35,126 bases of DNA from UBA2160 sp964588665. Its GTDB lineage: Bacteria; Chloroflexota; Dehalococcoidia; Lucifugimonadales; UBA1123. Numbering within the stretch: the first letter of the stretch is position 1; each line of letters begins with the position of its first letter. Both the position numbers and the translations under genes were made by a program. The stretch covers positions 1-35,126 of the forward strand of contig CAZPQQ010000032.1 of assembly GCA_964588665.1 (NCBI GenBank). Direction: 5' to 3'. Shown one piece after another: positions 24,733-34,700 of this stretch. A model generated the notes under the pieces. It had not been told where the DNA came from, made no database searches, and was given only the letters and a program-made list of their open reading frames with translations.

Positions 24733-25114
24733 GTGCAAAAAGCAAGTCACGTTCGTCTATACGCGAACGAGGGTGGCGAATCCCATTACGAGGCTCTGGA
24801 AACGGAGCTTCAACCTGTGGACTTCGCGCCGCCCGCCGCGCCCCTAAACGTCGCGGAGTTTCTGCCATCAGCGCAAAGCTTTGGGTCGGCGCCCCAACCG
24901 GATGGGCAGGCGGTACGCCGCATCCAGCCCCTCAGCGCCAGATTTTCGTCATTTCACAGGCGAAGTCGAAGTTACCGTCAGCGATGGAGCCGCGCGTCGT
25001 TTTCGGCCAGGCGACGTCCTCCTGCTTGAAGACAGTTGGGGGAAGGGCCACTCCACCAGCGTAATCGGCGACGAACCCGCCCTCGTCCTCGCCGTCACAG
25101 TAGCAGAGTCGTAA
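24733..25114 (+). pseudogene. Frameshifted cupin-domain protein gene
   Basis: A GTG at 24733 with GGAGG just upstream starts VQKASHVRLYANEGGESHYEALE, which reads to about 24870. The product continues in another frame with LWVGAPTGWAGGTPHPAPQRQIFVI (24873-24950), then in a third with TGEVEVTVSDGAARRFRPGDVLLLEDSWGKGHST, ending at 25114. Together these form a continuous small cupin of about 125 aa with the PGDVLLLED and GKGH motifs of the metal-binding barrel. Each change of frame fits loss of one base. Either the gene is decayed or the assembly has two small errors; the codon-level match on both sides favours a recent event. Confidence 0.75.
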
Positions 25115-25138
25115 TCGCGCTCGTCAGTTGACCCTCAA

Positions 25139-26419
25139 TCAGAGCCTGGCGGCCACCACTTTGGCGAGCGTCTCGATTGCCGACAACGAAACGAGCGGCA
25201 AGAAGGCGTCGTCCTGCGCTGTGTGCAACGTCACCAGTTTGTCTCCGCTCACAAATACGACCACGCCACCGACGCCACCCGCGTTCACGTCGACGTGTGC
25301 GGACGCGTACCCGATCGGCGGAGTCATCTGAAACATGCCGGAATCGGCTGACGTAACTTTGCCGTATTGGGCCAACGCGGCGTCGTCCGAATCGAAGTCC
25401 ATCACCGAAAACGACAGCCCTCGGTCTGCGCCGGCCTCGCCGAGCGCGAGCCAGTACCAGCTTTCGATTGTCTCGACCTGCGACGCATCGACGCCCTCGG
25501 CCATCTCTCTCATATCCACCGTCTGGGCGGTCAACGTTATCCGCGCACTCAGGATCGTCGAGATGTCTTCGGCCGTCAGCAATGTGACGAACTCATCCTC
25601 GGTCATCCCGCTGCTCGGGTCGGCTGGCGATTGACTCACCGCGACTTGTTGGACTGGCGCCGATTCTGCCGCCGAAAGGTCGCGAATGTCCTCAACGAGT
25701 TCGTCCGGCGAGATGTGCGCCGCGAACGGTTCGCCGTCAGCATACGTCACGATCGCGTCGTTGACGTCGAGGAGACCTTCCGGTCCGGAGCCGAATGTGC
25801 CGTCTGGGTTGCGGCCAAGAGCGAACAGCAATCGGTCTCCAACCTCGGGCAGCTCGAACAACACCGAGGAAACGACCCCAGGATCGCTGCTCGCGTGACC
25901 GTGCATTCGGAGAACGAAGCCCTCTCCTTCGGCCACGGTCCCGTCCGACTTGAGCACCGACTCGACGCGTACGTCGAAGTCGGTCACGGGATTGCCGCCG
26001 TCTTCCGCTGGCATCAGTGCACCGTCGACTCCGTAGCCGCCGATCTGCTTCTCGTCCAGCACCGAGTTGATCGCACCGATCGCGATCAATTCAGCGCCGG
26101 CGACTAGCTGTTCGACGTTGGCGGCGCGGGGGATCGTTGAGCCGGAGCTCGGCGCCGAAGGCGACACGGGAGGCGAGATCTGCACCGCCGACGACGGCGG
26201 CGCCACACCGCTGGGGGCGGGCTCGGGCGCGGGCGCAGGGGCGATCTGGGCTGGCGACTGCTGCGGCTGGATACTCGTCTGTGCGGGCGCCGGCGCCGAT
26301 TGGGGCTCGGTTTCGACAACTGCCGGCGTCTGATCGTCCGCATCGGACCCGCTGCACGCCACACCGACAACGAACAGCGCCGCGATTCCAGCGCCTGCCA
26401 TAAGGCTTTTCATCTTCAT
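25139..26419 (-). CDS. Putative lipoprotein with proline-rich linker, unknown function
   Basis: The 426-aa product has a signal peptide MKMKSLMAGAGIAALFVVGVAC with a lipobox ending at Cys22, so it should be anchored to the outer face of the membrane. Residues about 30-95 form a disordered Pro/Ala/Ser/Gln linker (PAPAPEPAPSG). Two domains follow: one at about 97-230 (AELIAIGAINSVLDE... FELPEVGDRLLFALGR) and one at about 265-420 (TAEDISTILSARITL... WYWLALGEAGADRGLSFSVMDFDSDDAALAQYGKV... GVVVFVSGDKLVTLHT). No family is recognised; the second part has the look of heme- or ligand-sensing lipoprotein domains. GGAGGT lies 5 bp before the ATG. A second lipoprotein gene is 1.2 kb downstream across the acetamidase gene. 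Confidence 0.8.
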   Translation of the reverse strand: MKMKSLMAGAGIAALFVVGVACSGSDADDQTPAVVETEPQSAPAPAQTSIQPQQSPAQIAPAPAPEPAPSGVAPPSSAVQISPPVSPSAPSSGSTIPRAANVEQLVAGAELIAIGAINSVLDEKQIGGYGVDGALMPAEDGGNPVTDFDVRVESVLKSDGTVAEGEGFVLRMHGHASSDPGVVSSVLFELPEVGDRLLFALGRNPDGTFGSGPEGLLDVNDAIVTYADGEPFAAHISPDELVEDIRDLSAAESAPVQQVAVSQSPADPSSGMTEDEFVTLLTAEDISTILSARITLTAQTVDMREMAEGVDASQVETIESWYWLALGEAGADRGLSFSVMDFDSDDAALAQYGKVTSADSGMFQMTPPIGYASAHVDVNAGGVGGVVVFVSGDKLVTLHTAQDDAFLPLVSLSAIETLAKVVAARL

Positions 26420-26683
26420 CAGCTACCTCCACCGGGTAGGTTACCGGTTCGAGCCGTTACCCGTCACGTATATTCTGACAATGCTGAGGCGGGAAAAGTT
26501 CCCGAGCCGGTTCGACGTAGACAGACGCGGGCGACTTGCAGCCGATTCGTCGGGACCGGAAAACGTGTGGAAAAGCCTGACCGTGACTGTGCTGCATTGT
26601 CGGGTGATGTACACTGACCCGAGCGTAGATTCGAGGCGACGAGTGATATCGCGCCGGTCAGACGTGGAGCAGATTGGAGCATC

Positions 26684-27592
26684 ATGGAACACAGATTCTC
26701 GCCGAAGACGTACCACGCGACGATTGGGTCACACGAGCCTGTGCTTACGGTCGGCAGCGGTGACACCGTTGTGACGACGACTGTAGACGCTGGCGGCTGG
26801 GACGCAGACGGGAACCAGATCGGGCCTCGCGGCAACCCGCAGACCGGTCCGATATTCGTCGAGGGCGCCGAGCCGGGCGACACGCTGAAGGTCACCTTCG
26901 ACCGCATCTGGCCCAACCGCGACCACGGATTCTGCTCGCCACGTATTGCTCCGCACGTGCTGGAGCCGGGCGACCCCAGCAACGTCACCGGTGCCGAACG
27001 CCTGCAATTCAGGCTCGACTTCGAGTCCGGCACAGCCACGGTGGACGGCGGACCGGGCGCGATGGCCGGCCTGACCGTCCCGATTCAGCCGATGCTCGGC
27101 TGCTTTGGCACTGCACCAGCGCGCGGGCAGGCCATCTCCACCGCCACATCCGGACCGTACGGCGGCAACATGGACTACAAAGGATTCGCCCCTGGAGTCA
27201 CAGCGTACCTGCCGGTTTTCGTCGAAGGCGCACTGTTTCACCTAGGCGACGGCCACGCGTGGCAAGCCGACGGCGAGATACTGGGCACCGGCATCGAGAT
27301 ATCGATGGACGTCACGTTGACCGTCGAGGTGCTCAAGGGCAAAGAGATAGGCTGGCCGCGCGGCGAGAACGACGAGTACATCTTCACTGCGGGAAACGCC
27401 CGCCCGCTGGACCAGGCTACGCAGCACGCCACGTCGGAGATGCTCCGCTGGCTCCAAGCCGACTACGGCCTGGACGCCGCCGAGGCGAATTTCCTGCTCG
27501 GCATGCACGTCGAATACGACGTCGGCAACTTCTTCGACCCCGCGTTCACGATGATCTGCAAGCTGGCGAAGCGAGTGCTGCCGGGCGGCTGA
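26684..27592 (+). CDS. Acetamidase/formamidase (FmdA/AmdA) family protein
   Basis: The 302-aa protein shows FmdA/AmdA features: GDTVVTTTVDAGG near the start, PQTGPIFVEGAEPGDTLKVTF, the GGNMDYKGFAPGVTAYLPVFVEGALFHLGDGHAWQADGE block that forms the metal-binding core (His243-type GDGHA), and IEISMDVTLTVEV. These enzymes hydrolyse formamide or short aliphatic amides to ammonia and carboxylate. GGAG sits 6 bp before the ATG at 26684. The stop codon lies inside a 7-bp hairpin (27583-27600). Flanked by convergent lipoprotein genes, it is probably a single-gene unit giving nitrogen from amides. Confidence 0.92.
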   Translation: MEHRFSPKTYHATIGSHEPVLTVGSGDTVVTTTVDAGGWDADGNQIGPRGNPQTGPIFVEGAEPGDTLKVTFDRIWPNRDHGFCSPRIAPHVLEPGDPSNVTGAERLQFRLDFESGTATVDGGPGAMAGLTVPIQPMLGCFGTAPARGQAISTATSGPYGGNMDYKGFAPGVTAYLPVFVEGALFHLGDGHAWQADGEILGTGIEISMDVTLTVEVLKGKEIGWPRGENDEYIFTAGNARPLDQATQHATSEMLRWLQADYGLDAAEANFLLGMHVEYDVGNFFDPAFTMICKLAKRVLPGG

Positions 27593-27600
27593 TGCCGCCC
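27583..27600 (+). terminator. GC-rich hairpin overlapping the acetamidase stop codon
   Basis: GGGCGGC (27583-27589) pairs perfectly with GCCGCCC (27594-27600) around the loop TGAT, which includes the stop TGA. No T tract follows. It may stop or stabilise transcripts between the convergent genes. Confidence 0.4.
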
Positions 27601-27650
27601 AAGCCGCATGCAACCCCACTGTGGCGAACCCGAGGGACGTCGATCCGGGC

Positions 27651-28685
27651 CTACCGTGGCAGGGCCGTCGGGGCCCTAACCGGCTCGGGAATCGGCAGCG
27701 GCGCCCGGCCCCCAGGCATGGATTCGGCTATCTCGTGAAGCGCGTCGAGCGAGACGGCGCGAGCTTCGGTGTGCAGAACGTTGGTGACGTACGCTCCGGC
27801 ATCCGAAAACACCCATGTCCATGCCAGCCAAGTTGTTTCGCTGGCTTCGTGACTGGCCCAGGCCTCGATGTCTCGAACAGTAACGAGGTCAGCGTCTTCG
27901 ACGGGATCCGGCAGCGCTCCCGCGAACAGAGTCAGGCGAACAGTGCTCCCCCGCCCATCGGAGTAGATTTGGACGACCGTTTGAATCGGCCCCCGAGGGT
28001 CCGACAGAACGTCCCGCAACGGGCGCCCCAGTTGCAGAGTCACTGTCGTAAGAGAGAATCCACCCGGCAACACGGTTGGCGCCGACACTGGGGAGTCCGT
28101 GACATCGTCCGCGTAATCCAAAATCGCGTCCAGAGGGTACCGGGCGTACAGGGCTGGATCGAGCCCCCGCGCTTCCTCGATGAGCTGGTCGGTGGACGTC
28201 AGCGGACTGACGCCGATCTCGTCGCCGGTGTGGGCATTCAGCACCACGACGAAGTATGTGTAGCTAGACGGTGTGCGAGGTGGAGAGCTCGGCAAGATCG
28301 ACTCGGAGGCGCCCTCCATGAGCACCACCCACACCGGGACGTCGCTTCCCGGATACCACACCGCACTGCCGAAAACCCCTTCGTCGTATCGTCCCGAGGC
28401 CCAGCACTCTCCCATCGTCATGAGCCGCGCCTGCGGATTTCGTATATTGCTGACGCTAGTGAGCCTTCTTCTGCCGAGCGTAGCCTGCCGGCTGGCCGCC
28501 TCGATAGCTTGGGACCCAGACAATATGGGCGGCGCGAGCGCTTCGACCGACGAAGGCGCCGGAGTCCGCTGGGCCCCCGAGGTTAGCGATTCCTGCGGGG
28601 CCGTGGGCGCGGCGGACGATCCACCGCTGCAGGCCGCTAGGAGGAGCAAGGCTATCGAGCAGGGGATCACACCTGTCGCTGACAT
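27651..28685 (-). CDS. Putative lipoprotein, unknown function
   Basis: The 344-aa product starts MSATGVIPCSIALLLLAAC with a lipobox Cys19, followed by a Gly/Ser/Pro-rich tether to about residue 55. The folded part contains ASRQATLGRRRLTSVSNIRNPQARLMTMGECWASGRY, then VPVWVVLMEG, SYTYFVVVLNAHTGDEIG, and a C-terminal pair of strand-rich repeats. The VVVLNAHTGDEIG strand resembles the PepSY/YcdB-type fold but no family is claimed. GGAAGG lies about 9 bp before the ATG. It is convergent with the acetamidase gene. Like the lipoprotein at 25139-26419 it is surface-exposed and could share a role; that is only inference. Confidence 0.78.
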   Translation of the reverse strand: MSATGVIPCSIALLLLAACSGGSSAAPTAPQESLTSGAQRTPAPSSVEALAPPILSGSQAIEAASRQATLGRRRLTSVSNIRNPQARLMTMGECWASGRYDEGVFGSAVWYPGSDVPVWVVLMEGASESILPSSPPRTPSSYTYFVVVLNAHTGDEIGVSPLTSTDQLIEEARGLDPALYARYPLDAILDYADDVTDSPVSAPTVLPGGFSLTTVTLQLGRPLRDVLSDPRGPIQTVVQIYSDGRGSTVRLTLFAGALPDPVEDADLVTVRDIEAWASHEASETTWLAWTWVFSDAGAYVTNVLHTEARAVSLDALHEIAESMPGGRAPLPIPEPVRAPTALPR

Positions 28686-28847
28686 AGTCTAGTCCTTCCG
28701 CCTCCGACAAGTGCAGGTGGTCATCGCTCCCGCGGTGCTCCTGCGTCCGACGAAGTCACCCGTTGGGGGGCACTGTGTATCGGATCGCGGAGGTAGGTCG
28801 TAGGAATGCAGAGCGGCTGCCTTGGGCATACGTTGTATTGGACATGA

Positions 28848-29309
28848 TTATTCGGCGGACCAGCGCTTTTTGATGGGGTAAGTGCCTGGCAGCCCGGCAT
28901 TTTCCCAGTAAGACCAGTATCCCCGTTGGATGTCTAAGACGAACACCGGATCGGTCCGGTCAAATGTGAACGCAATGGCCGAGTGTACCAGTCCTCTCTC
29001 AGCGGAATCGGTCACAATTGTGGCCCGGCCCGATACCTGAAACTCTTCGTCGCTTCTTCCGAGGAACGCGTGCAGCACGTATCTGCCGTCGCTGGTGAGG
29101 TCGGAGCGTTTTGGCGTGTCTTGGCCGACACTCAGGTACAGCGCTCCCTGGGCGAGGATCGGGCATACTGGCGCCATCCTGGGACGACCATCCCCGGCAA
29201 CGGTTGCGATGAATCCTATCAAGTCGCCTTTGGCGCCCAGCAAACGCAAGCCGGAAGCCGCCAAATCAGGCGCCTGTCGAGCGAACTCCGCCCAGTCCAC
29301 CACGAACAT
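28848..29309 (-). CDS. Pyridoxamine 5'-phosphate oxidase-like FMN split-barrel protein
   Basis: The 153-aa protein has the split-barrel pattern GFIATVAGDGRPRMAPVCPIL (32-52), LYLSVGQDTPKRSDLTSDGRYVLHAF, EEFQVSGRATIV and a closing strand-helix with YWSYWENAG. Members bind FMN, F420 or heme and act as oxidases, reductases or storage proteins; the ligand is not evident here. The start is uncertain. The ATG at 29309 is directly adjacent to GGGGAGG, a distance that would better serve the GTG at 29303; a TTG at 29342 lacks a ribosome site. It is divergent from the nitroreductase gene, also an FMN protein, with an operator-like palindrome between them. Confidence 0.82.
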   Translation of the reverse strand: MFVVDWAEFARQAPDLAASGLRLLGAKGDLIGFIATVAGDGRPRMAPVCPILAQGALYLSVGQDTPKRSDLTSDGRYVLHAFLGRSDEEFQVSGRATIVTDSAERGLVHSAIAFTFDRTDPVFVLDIQRGYWSYWENAGLPGTYPIKKRWSAE

Positions 29310-29327
29310 CCTCCCCAGTTTGCCATT

Positions 29328-29352
29328 CACGATAGGCCGCAATGCTATCGTG
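29328..29352. promoter_or_regulatory. Operator-like palindrome in the divergent region
   Basis: CACGATAG (29328-29335) and CTATCGTG (29345-29352) form a perfect 8-bp inverted repeat with 9-bp spacing. It overlaps the -10 box of the minus-strand promoter at 29342-29371, a typical place for a repressor. Confidence 0.45.
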
Positions 29353-29371
29353 CGTTAAGGAGTCGGGTCAA
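29342..29371 (-). promoter_or_regulatory. Predicted promoter of the split-barrel gene
   Basis: On the minus strand TTGACC (29366-29371) and TAGCAT (29342-29347) are 18 bp apart, about 33 bp before the coding start at 29309. Confidence 0.5.
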
Positions 29372-29427
29372 TACCGGTGTTTGTTGGATGAGCATCCCGT
29401 ACCTTTCGAGGCTTCACGAGACGTGTC

Positions 29428-29456
29428 TTGTGGATCAACTTGTGGAGCGGTAAAGT
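29428..29456 (+). promoter_or_regulatory. Predicted promoter of the nitroreductase gene
   Basis: TTGTGG (29428-29433) and TAAAGT (29451-29456) are 17 bp apart, 51 bp before the TTG start. Confidence 0.45.
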
Positions 29457-29507
29457 GTCTGATGACTTGCGGGTATTTGCGACTAGACATGGCAGGGAGG
29501 CGCAGAG

Positions 29508-30029
29508 TTGGACGTTTTCGAGTGCATCAGGGATCGTCGTACGGTGAGGGAATTTGAGCCCGACCCCGTCCCCGAAGAGATCGTGGAGCAGTTGTTGCAG
29601 GCAGCACGGTGGGCGCCTAGCTCCAGCAACTCGCAGCCGTGGCACTTCATCGTCGTCCAAGACCGCGCGACCATAGCGCAGTTGGGCGTCATGGCGACTC
29701 AAGGCCCGTTCCTCGGCGACGCCCCTCTGGCCATCGCCGTCGTCATGGCCGATGCACCTCGACCGGACCTCGACGCGGGCAGGGCGCTCCAGCAGATGGA
29801 GATCATGGCGTGGTCCGAAGGAATGGGCACGTGCTTTGTCGGCTTCAGGGACCCGAAACAACAGGTTCAGGTGAAGGAGCTGCTGGGCGTCCCGCAAGAG
29901 ATGACGCTGATCACCGTGCTGCCATTCGGCTATCGACTCGACGGACCCAAAGGCGCGGGCGTGGCGCGCAAGCCACTGTCGGAGATCGCCCACCGGGGAC
30001 GGTTCGGCGTCAGCTACGTGACCAGCTAG
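29508..30029 (+). CDS. Nitroreductase family FMN protein
   Basis: The 173-aa protein begins MDVFECIRDRRTVREFEPDPVPEE, the phosphate-binding RRTVR of nitroreductases. APSSSNSQPWHFIVV follows at about 36-50, and a second FMN-contact region, ALQQMEIMAWSEGMGTCFVGF, is at about 91-111. A C-terminal TVLPFGY strand and the R-K-P-L-S-E-I end are typical. Such enzymes use NAD(P)H and FMN to reduce nitro-aromatics, quinones or other enones. The start is a TTG (29508-29510) with AGGGAGG 7 bp upstream. Divergent to an FMN split-barrel gene, it may be under a shared regulator through the palindrome at 29328. Physiological substrate unknown. Confidence 0.92.
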   Translation: MDVFECIRDRRTVREFEPDPVPEEIVEQLLQAARWAPSSSNSQPWHFIVVQDRATIAQLGVMATQGPFLGDAPLAIAVVMADAPRPDLDAGRALQQMEIMAWSEGMGTCFVGFRDPKQQVQVKELLGVPQEMTLITVLPFGYRLDGPKGAGVARKPLSEIAHRGRFGVSYVTS

Positions 30030-30172
30030 CGGCAAACCGATGATGCGCGATGCTCTGAGCGCCGATGGCCGTGAGCCAGACGTGCCGGCACGATGCGGTG
30101 CGGACGTTCTGCCACCGAATGTGAATCGCATTGGAGATGGCCAACAACGCTCCCAAAGCACCGTTGGAGGGT

Positions 30173-31376
30173 TCACGAACCCTGCTGATCCCTGAACCTC
30201 GTGGACACGCCTCTCAGCATGGTCAGACCGTTGGCGGCAACTATGCCCGCTCCGACTGTGATTGCCACAGGCGCTCCAAGCAGAGCGGCGATGGCTCCGG
30301 TCTGAAACCCCGTGACGTCAGACAGGCCAAATCCGAAGAATTGGACGCTCATGACCCTGCCCCGCATATCGTCAGGCACACTGGACTGGAGCGTCGTTTC
30401 CAAGACCATGAACGCGCCGGTTCCCATGAAGTACGCCACTGCAAGCAGGCTCAACGAAACCAAAATCCATGGCGACCAGGCAAACAGCATCAGGAACACG
30501 CCCATGCCGATGTAGCCCGCCACCATTAGCCTCCCGGTGTTCGCGAAAACCCGACCGGTCGACAGAATCACCGACGCGATCAGCGCACCCAAATTCCTGG
30601 CCGATTACAGGTATCCGAGGCCCGTGGGACCGACTTCCAGAACGTCGCGGGCCATCACTGGCAACATCACCTTGTGGCCGTTCCCGAAAACCTCTCCAAC
30701 CAATCCCAGGATGATGAGAGAGCGCACCACCGGAGTGGTCATGACCACCCGTAGCCCCATGACCAGGTCTTGAATCGGCGATGTGCCCGCGGCTCTTCCG
30801 CTAGTTTCCACGCCGCGAAGAAATGCCAGCAGTGAAGTCGCCGTGAGTCCCGCGCATCCCATGACCACCCATGTCCATCCGATGTCTGCTCTTTCCACCA
30901 CCATGCCCGCGACCGGGGAATGCTGATTCCGATCGCGGTGTATGCGACGAAGGTTGCGCCGTTGGCGGCGAGCAATTTCGACCTGCCAACCAAATCCAAA
31001 ATCAGCGTGTGAGTCGCGGTGATCTTCACCGAAGCCACCAGCCCTCGCACGAACGCCATCACCAGGCCGTGCCACAGCGCGATGTGCTCGGTGAATATCA
31101 GAATTGCGATGGTGAACGAGAAACCATCTGCACGATGTGACCGGCCATTATCAGCTTACGCTTGTCCATGCGGTCCACGATCACGCCGGCGAATAGAATG
31201 GCCGTCGCCAATGCCAGGCCGCTCATACCTGCGGTCGCGCCCACCCAAAACGGCGAGTCGGTTAGCGTCAGAGCCAACCACCCGCTCACGGTGAAGTAGC
31301 TGATCACTCCCACTTCGTCGATGAGGATTGCCAGCCACAGCAACCTGAATTTCGGATTGCGAAGTATCAGCCACAT
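30173..31376 (-). pseudogene. Decayed MFS transporter gene
   Basis: Three fragments on the minus strand reconstruct one major facilitator protein. The N-terminal part from 31376 reads MWLILRNPKFRLLWLAILIDE... to the conserved loop DRMDKRKLIM, then changes frame near 31110. The middle reads LVMAFVRGLVASVKITATHTLILDLVGRSKLLAANG in a second frame, and near 30925 shifts to a third frame (ADIGWTWVVMGCAGL... VMARDVLEVGPTGLGYL). A TAA at 30605-30607 then interrupts it before NLGALIASVILSTGRVF, which continues in frame to 30173. Two frameshifts plus one in-frame stop in 1.2 kb rule out a functional product, and are too many for sequencing error alone. The family resembles MFS drug or siderophore exporters. 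Confidence 0.85.
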
Positions 31377-31786
31377 ATCGTTTTGAGGCGTAAACCGGGA
31401 ATTCCCGCATGGCGCCGGTGCATTCGTTTACACACAATCGTTAGACAGCCCGCAATATATGTCTGCCATTTATTGCTGTCAATTGACGCCGACGGCGCTC
31501 GGAATCTCGTCGTCAGGGAAAGCGGCGTCGCCGTGACGGCTCCAGCGGCGTAACGGCGCGAGGGTCCGTGGGTTCGTGACCGGCGATGTTTGACACCGTT
31601 CACGCCCAATTCGTACTATTTCCTGTTGGAGCAATGCGCCGCGGTTGGCCGAATCACGATCGATGCCCTTTTTGGCGCGATCTTGCGGTCTGGAAAAACC
31701 GACCGCCCACCGATCGACGCGCCGACAAGAATGTACGAAATCCTCAGCATGAGGCTTGAATCGCTGACCATCGAGGAGAATTTACT
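31377..31786. other. Intergenic region upstream of the RND pump gene
   Basis: The 410 bp contain the strong promoter at 31590-31619 and otherwise no recognised gene; an open frame at 31590-31790 begins within the promoter and is not supported. Confidence 0.5.
31590..31619 (+). promoter_or_regulatory. Strong sigma70-type promoter of the RND pump gene
   Basis: A perfect TTGACA (31590-31595) and TACTAT (31614-31619) have 18-bp spacing. The leader to the TTG start at 31787 would be about 160 nt. Confidence 0.6.
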
Positions 31787-34700
31787 TTGAGCATACTGAC
31801 CGAACTCGCGCTTCGCAGACGATCGGTCACCGTCTTGATCATTCTGCTAATCCTCGGCGGCGGCTTGGCGACATATATGTCGTTGCAGGTCGAGCTGTTC
31901 CCAGAGATAGAATTTCCGCTCGTGACGGTCATGACCTTCTACCCCTCGGCAAACCCGGACGCTGTGGCCTCTGACGTCACGGCGCCGATAGAAAACGCGA
32001 TATCAGGCACGTCAGGGATCAAAAACATCCAGTCGATCTCGTCCGAAAGCCTTTCGATGGTTCTGGCCAACTTCACCTTCGGAACCGACATGTCGGACGC
32101 CGAGCGGACCATATCCGGCAGGGTGGCCAGCCTCACATTGCCGGCGGGCGTCAACCAGCCGCGGGTGGCGCGAATCGACCCCGATGCGTTTCCCGTGATG
32201 CAGTTCAGCGTGCTGGCCGACCGCGACATCGCCGAACTTCAGCAGATCGTCGAGAGGATCGTTCTGCCTCCCATCATGAGCATAGACGGCGTCTTCGATC
32301 TCGAGGTTACCGGCGGAGTGGATCGGCAGATCCTCGTCGAAGTGGATCCTGAACGCCTGTCCGCCTTCGGGTTGTCGATGTTCCAGGTCGGCGCAACCTT
32401 ACGCGAGAACAACATCGCCGCCCCTGCCGGCGCAGTGACTGAGCGCGGACAAACCCTCCCGGTCCGAACGATGCACTCTTATCGGTCCCTGGATGAGCTC
32501 AATGAACTAGTCGTTGGCTTCTCTGCCGCTCAGGGACACCAAGCAACTCCCGTGCCTGAATCGCCGATCGATATTTCGCAAGTTCGGCCGGTCAAGCTAT
32601 CGGACTTTGCGGATATCTCGATCGGCGCCGGATCGGCCTCCAGCGTCTCGCGCACCAACGGCCGTCCGAGCTTGGGCATCGGTGTCCTGAAAGAAGCGGA
32701 CGCCAACACGGTTGAGGTTGCCCGGGCGGTGTTAGAGGCCGTAGAATCGCTGGGCGCTCTACCCGATGACGTCGAAGTCGTCACGATATTCAACGACGGT
32801 CCGCAAATCCAACAACAGATCGACACTCTTCAACGGGAGGCGCTATTCGGTTTCCTGTTTGCCCTGGCTGTCGTTTTCGTGTTCTTGATCACGTTGCGGC
32901 CGACTGTCTGGAAGGGACTCCGGCTGACGCTCAGGCCGACGCTCGTCATAGGATTGTCGATCCCTCTGAGCATCTTTACAGGAATTCTCATCATGGGCTC
33001 TCAAGGAATGAGCCTCAATTTCATGACGTTGGGCGGGCTGGCGATTTCGGTCGGCCGAGTGGTGGACGACAGCATCGTGGTGCTTGAAAACGTCTACCGG
33101 CACATGCAGCGCGGCGAAAATCGCTTCGAGGTGGCGTTGAAAGCCACACGGGAGGTCGCCCCGGCCATCATCGCCTCTACGCTGACCACCATCGTGGTGT
33201 TCGTCCCGTTGGGATTCATCCAGGGCTTGGTCGGCGCGTTCTTCCTACCATTCGCGATGACGATCAGCTTCGCGCTTGCCGCGTCACTCCTCGTGGCTCT
33301 CACAGCAGTCCCCGTGGTCGGCGCGCTCCTGGTCCGGCCCGGAGACATGCCCGATTCGGATGAGCAGGACGACGGGGAAATCCTCCAAGAAACTTGGATG
33401 CACCGCGCATATACGCCGATTCTCGTATTCGCCCTGGATCACAAGGCGATCACATTGGCCACGGCGCTGCTCGTCACCGTCGGCAGCGTGGGCTTAATGG
33501 CGGTCATACCGATATCGCTGTTTCCGGCTGGGGGCGAGAGATTTCTTACGATTGACATGACCATGCCTTCCGGGACGTCGATCGATCGGACCTTTGGGGA
33601 AGTCGATCAAATAGAAGGCGTCCTCCAAGCCCTGGCGGACAGTGGGGATGTCGAAGCGTATATGACGACTGTCGGCAATCCCGAAAGCGGATTCCTGCCT
33701 GGCGCGGCGGCCGGAGCGGGCGGCGCGAGTCGTGCAAACATCTTCGTGCGCGCGAGCACGAACGCGCCGGTTGACCTCACCGACCAGCTCAGGGACACTC
33801 TGGCATCCGACGGGCTCCGCAAGGTGTCGATATCGGAAATCGGGGCCGGACCGCCCTCAACCGGTCTGGAAGTCCGGGTGACCGGGAGCGATCAGGCCGC
33901 AATCGCCCGGGCAACCAGCGAGCTCGTCGCCGAGTTCTCGCGCATCGAAGGGATCATCGACGTCACCAGCAACATTGCCGAGAGCAAGGACGAAGTAGTC
34001 ATCGACGTCTTCCCGACGGCCGCGAGCGCGATCGGGTTGTCGGCGCGGGCGGTTGCGATGCAAGTGAGCCAGCACATGATCGGCCAGGTCGTCACGCAAC
34101 TGGAGCTCGACGGCGCGTCATTGGACGTCAGACTGCGCGGTCGCCCCGATTCCGTCGACACAATCGACAAGATCACGAAGCTGACCATCGTGGGCCCTAT
34201 GGGCGCACGGATGCTCCAAGACGTTGCCAGCGTTAGCGTCCAGCAAGGCCCGGTGACGATCAGCCGGTCCGACGGCCAGCGTTCCGCCAGCATCACCGGC
34301 GGCCTCACGTCCGACGACACGCAAGCGATCGGCGCCGAGGTGCAGCGTCGCGTGGACGCCATCGACCTGCCGCCAGGCGTCGAAGTGGTCGTGGGCGGGA
34401 TCTTCCAGGAGATAACCGAGGGCTTCCAGGACATCTTCATGGCTATGGCCGTCGGTGTGGTGCTCGTGTACCTGGTGATGGCCGCCAGCCTCGGGGCGCT
34501 GCGGAACCCGTTCGTGATCGTGATGAGCCTGCCGCTGGCCATCATCGGAGCCCTAGCGGCGCTTGCGGTCACGGGGCGCGCCTTGGGACTGCCGGCGATG
34601 ATGGGCTTCCTGCTGCTGATCGGCATCGTCGTCACCAACGCGATCGTGCTGATAGCTTTCGTCGAACAGATGCGCGAAGCTGGTCGCGGCGTCCACGAGG

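Noticed and set aside
31590..31790. 66-codon ORF before the RND gene
   Set aside because: Its TTG start coincides with the -35 box of a strong promoter and its end overlaps the RND start, so it is unlikely to be translated.
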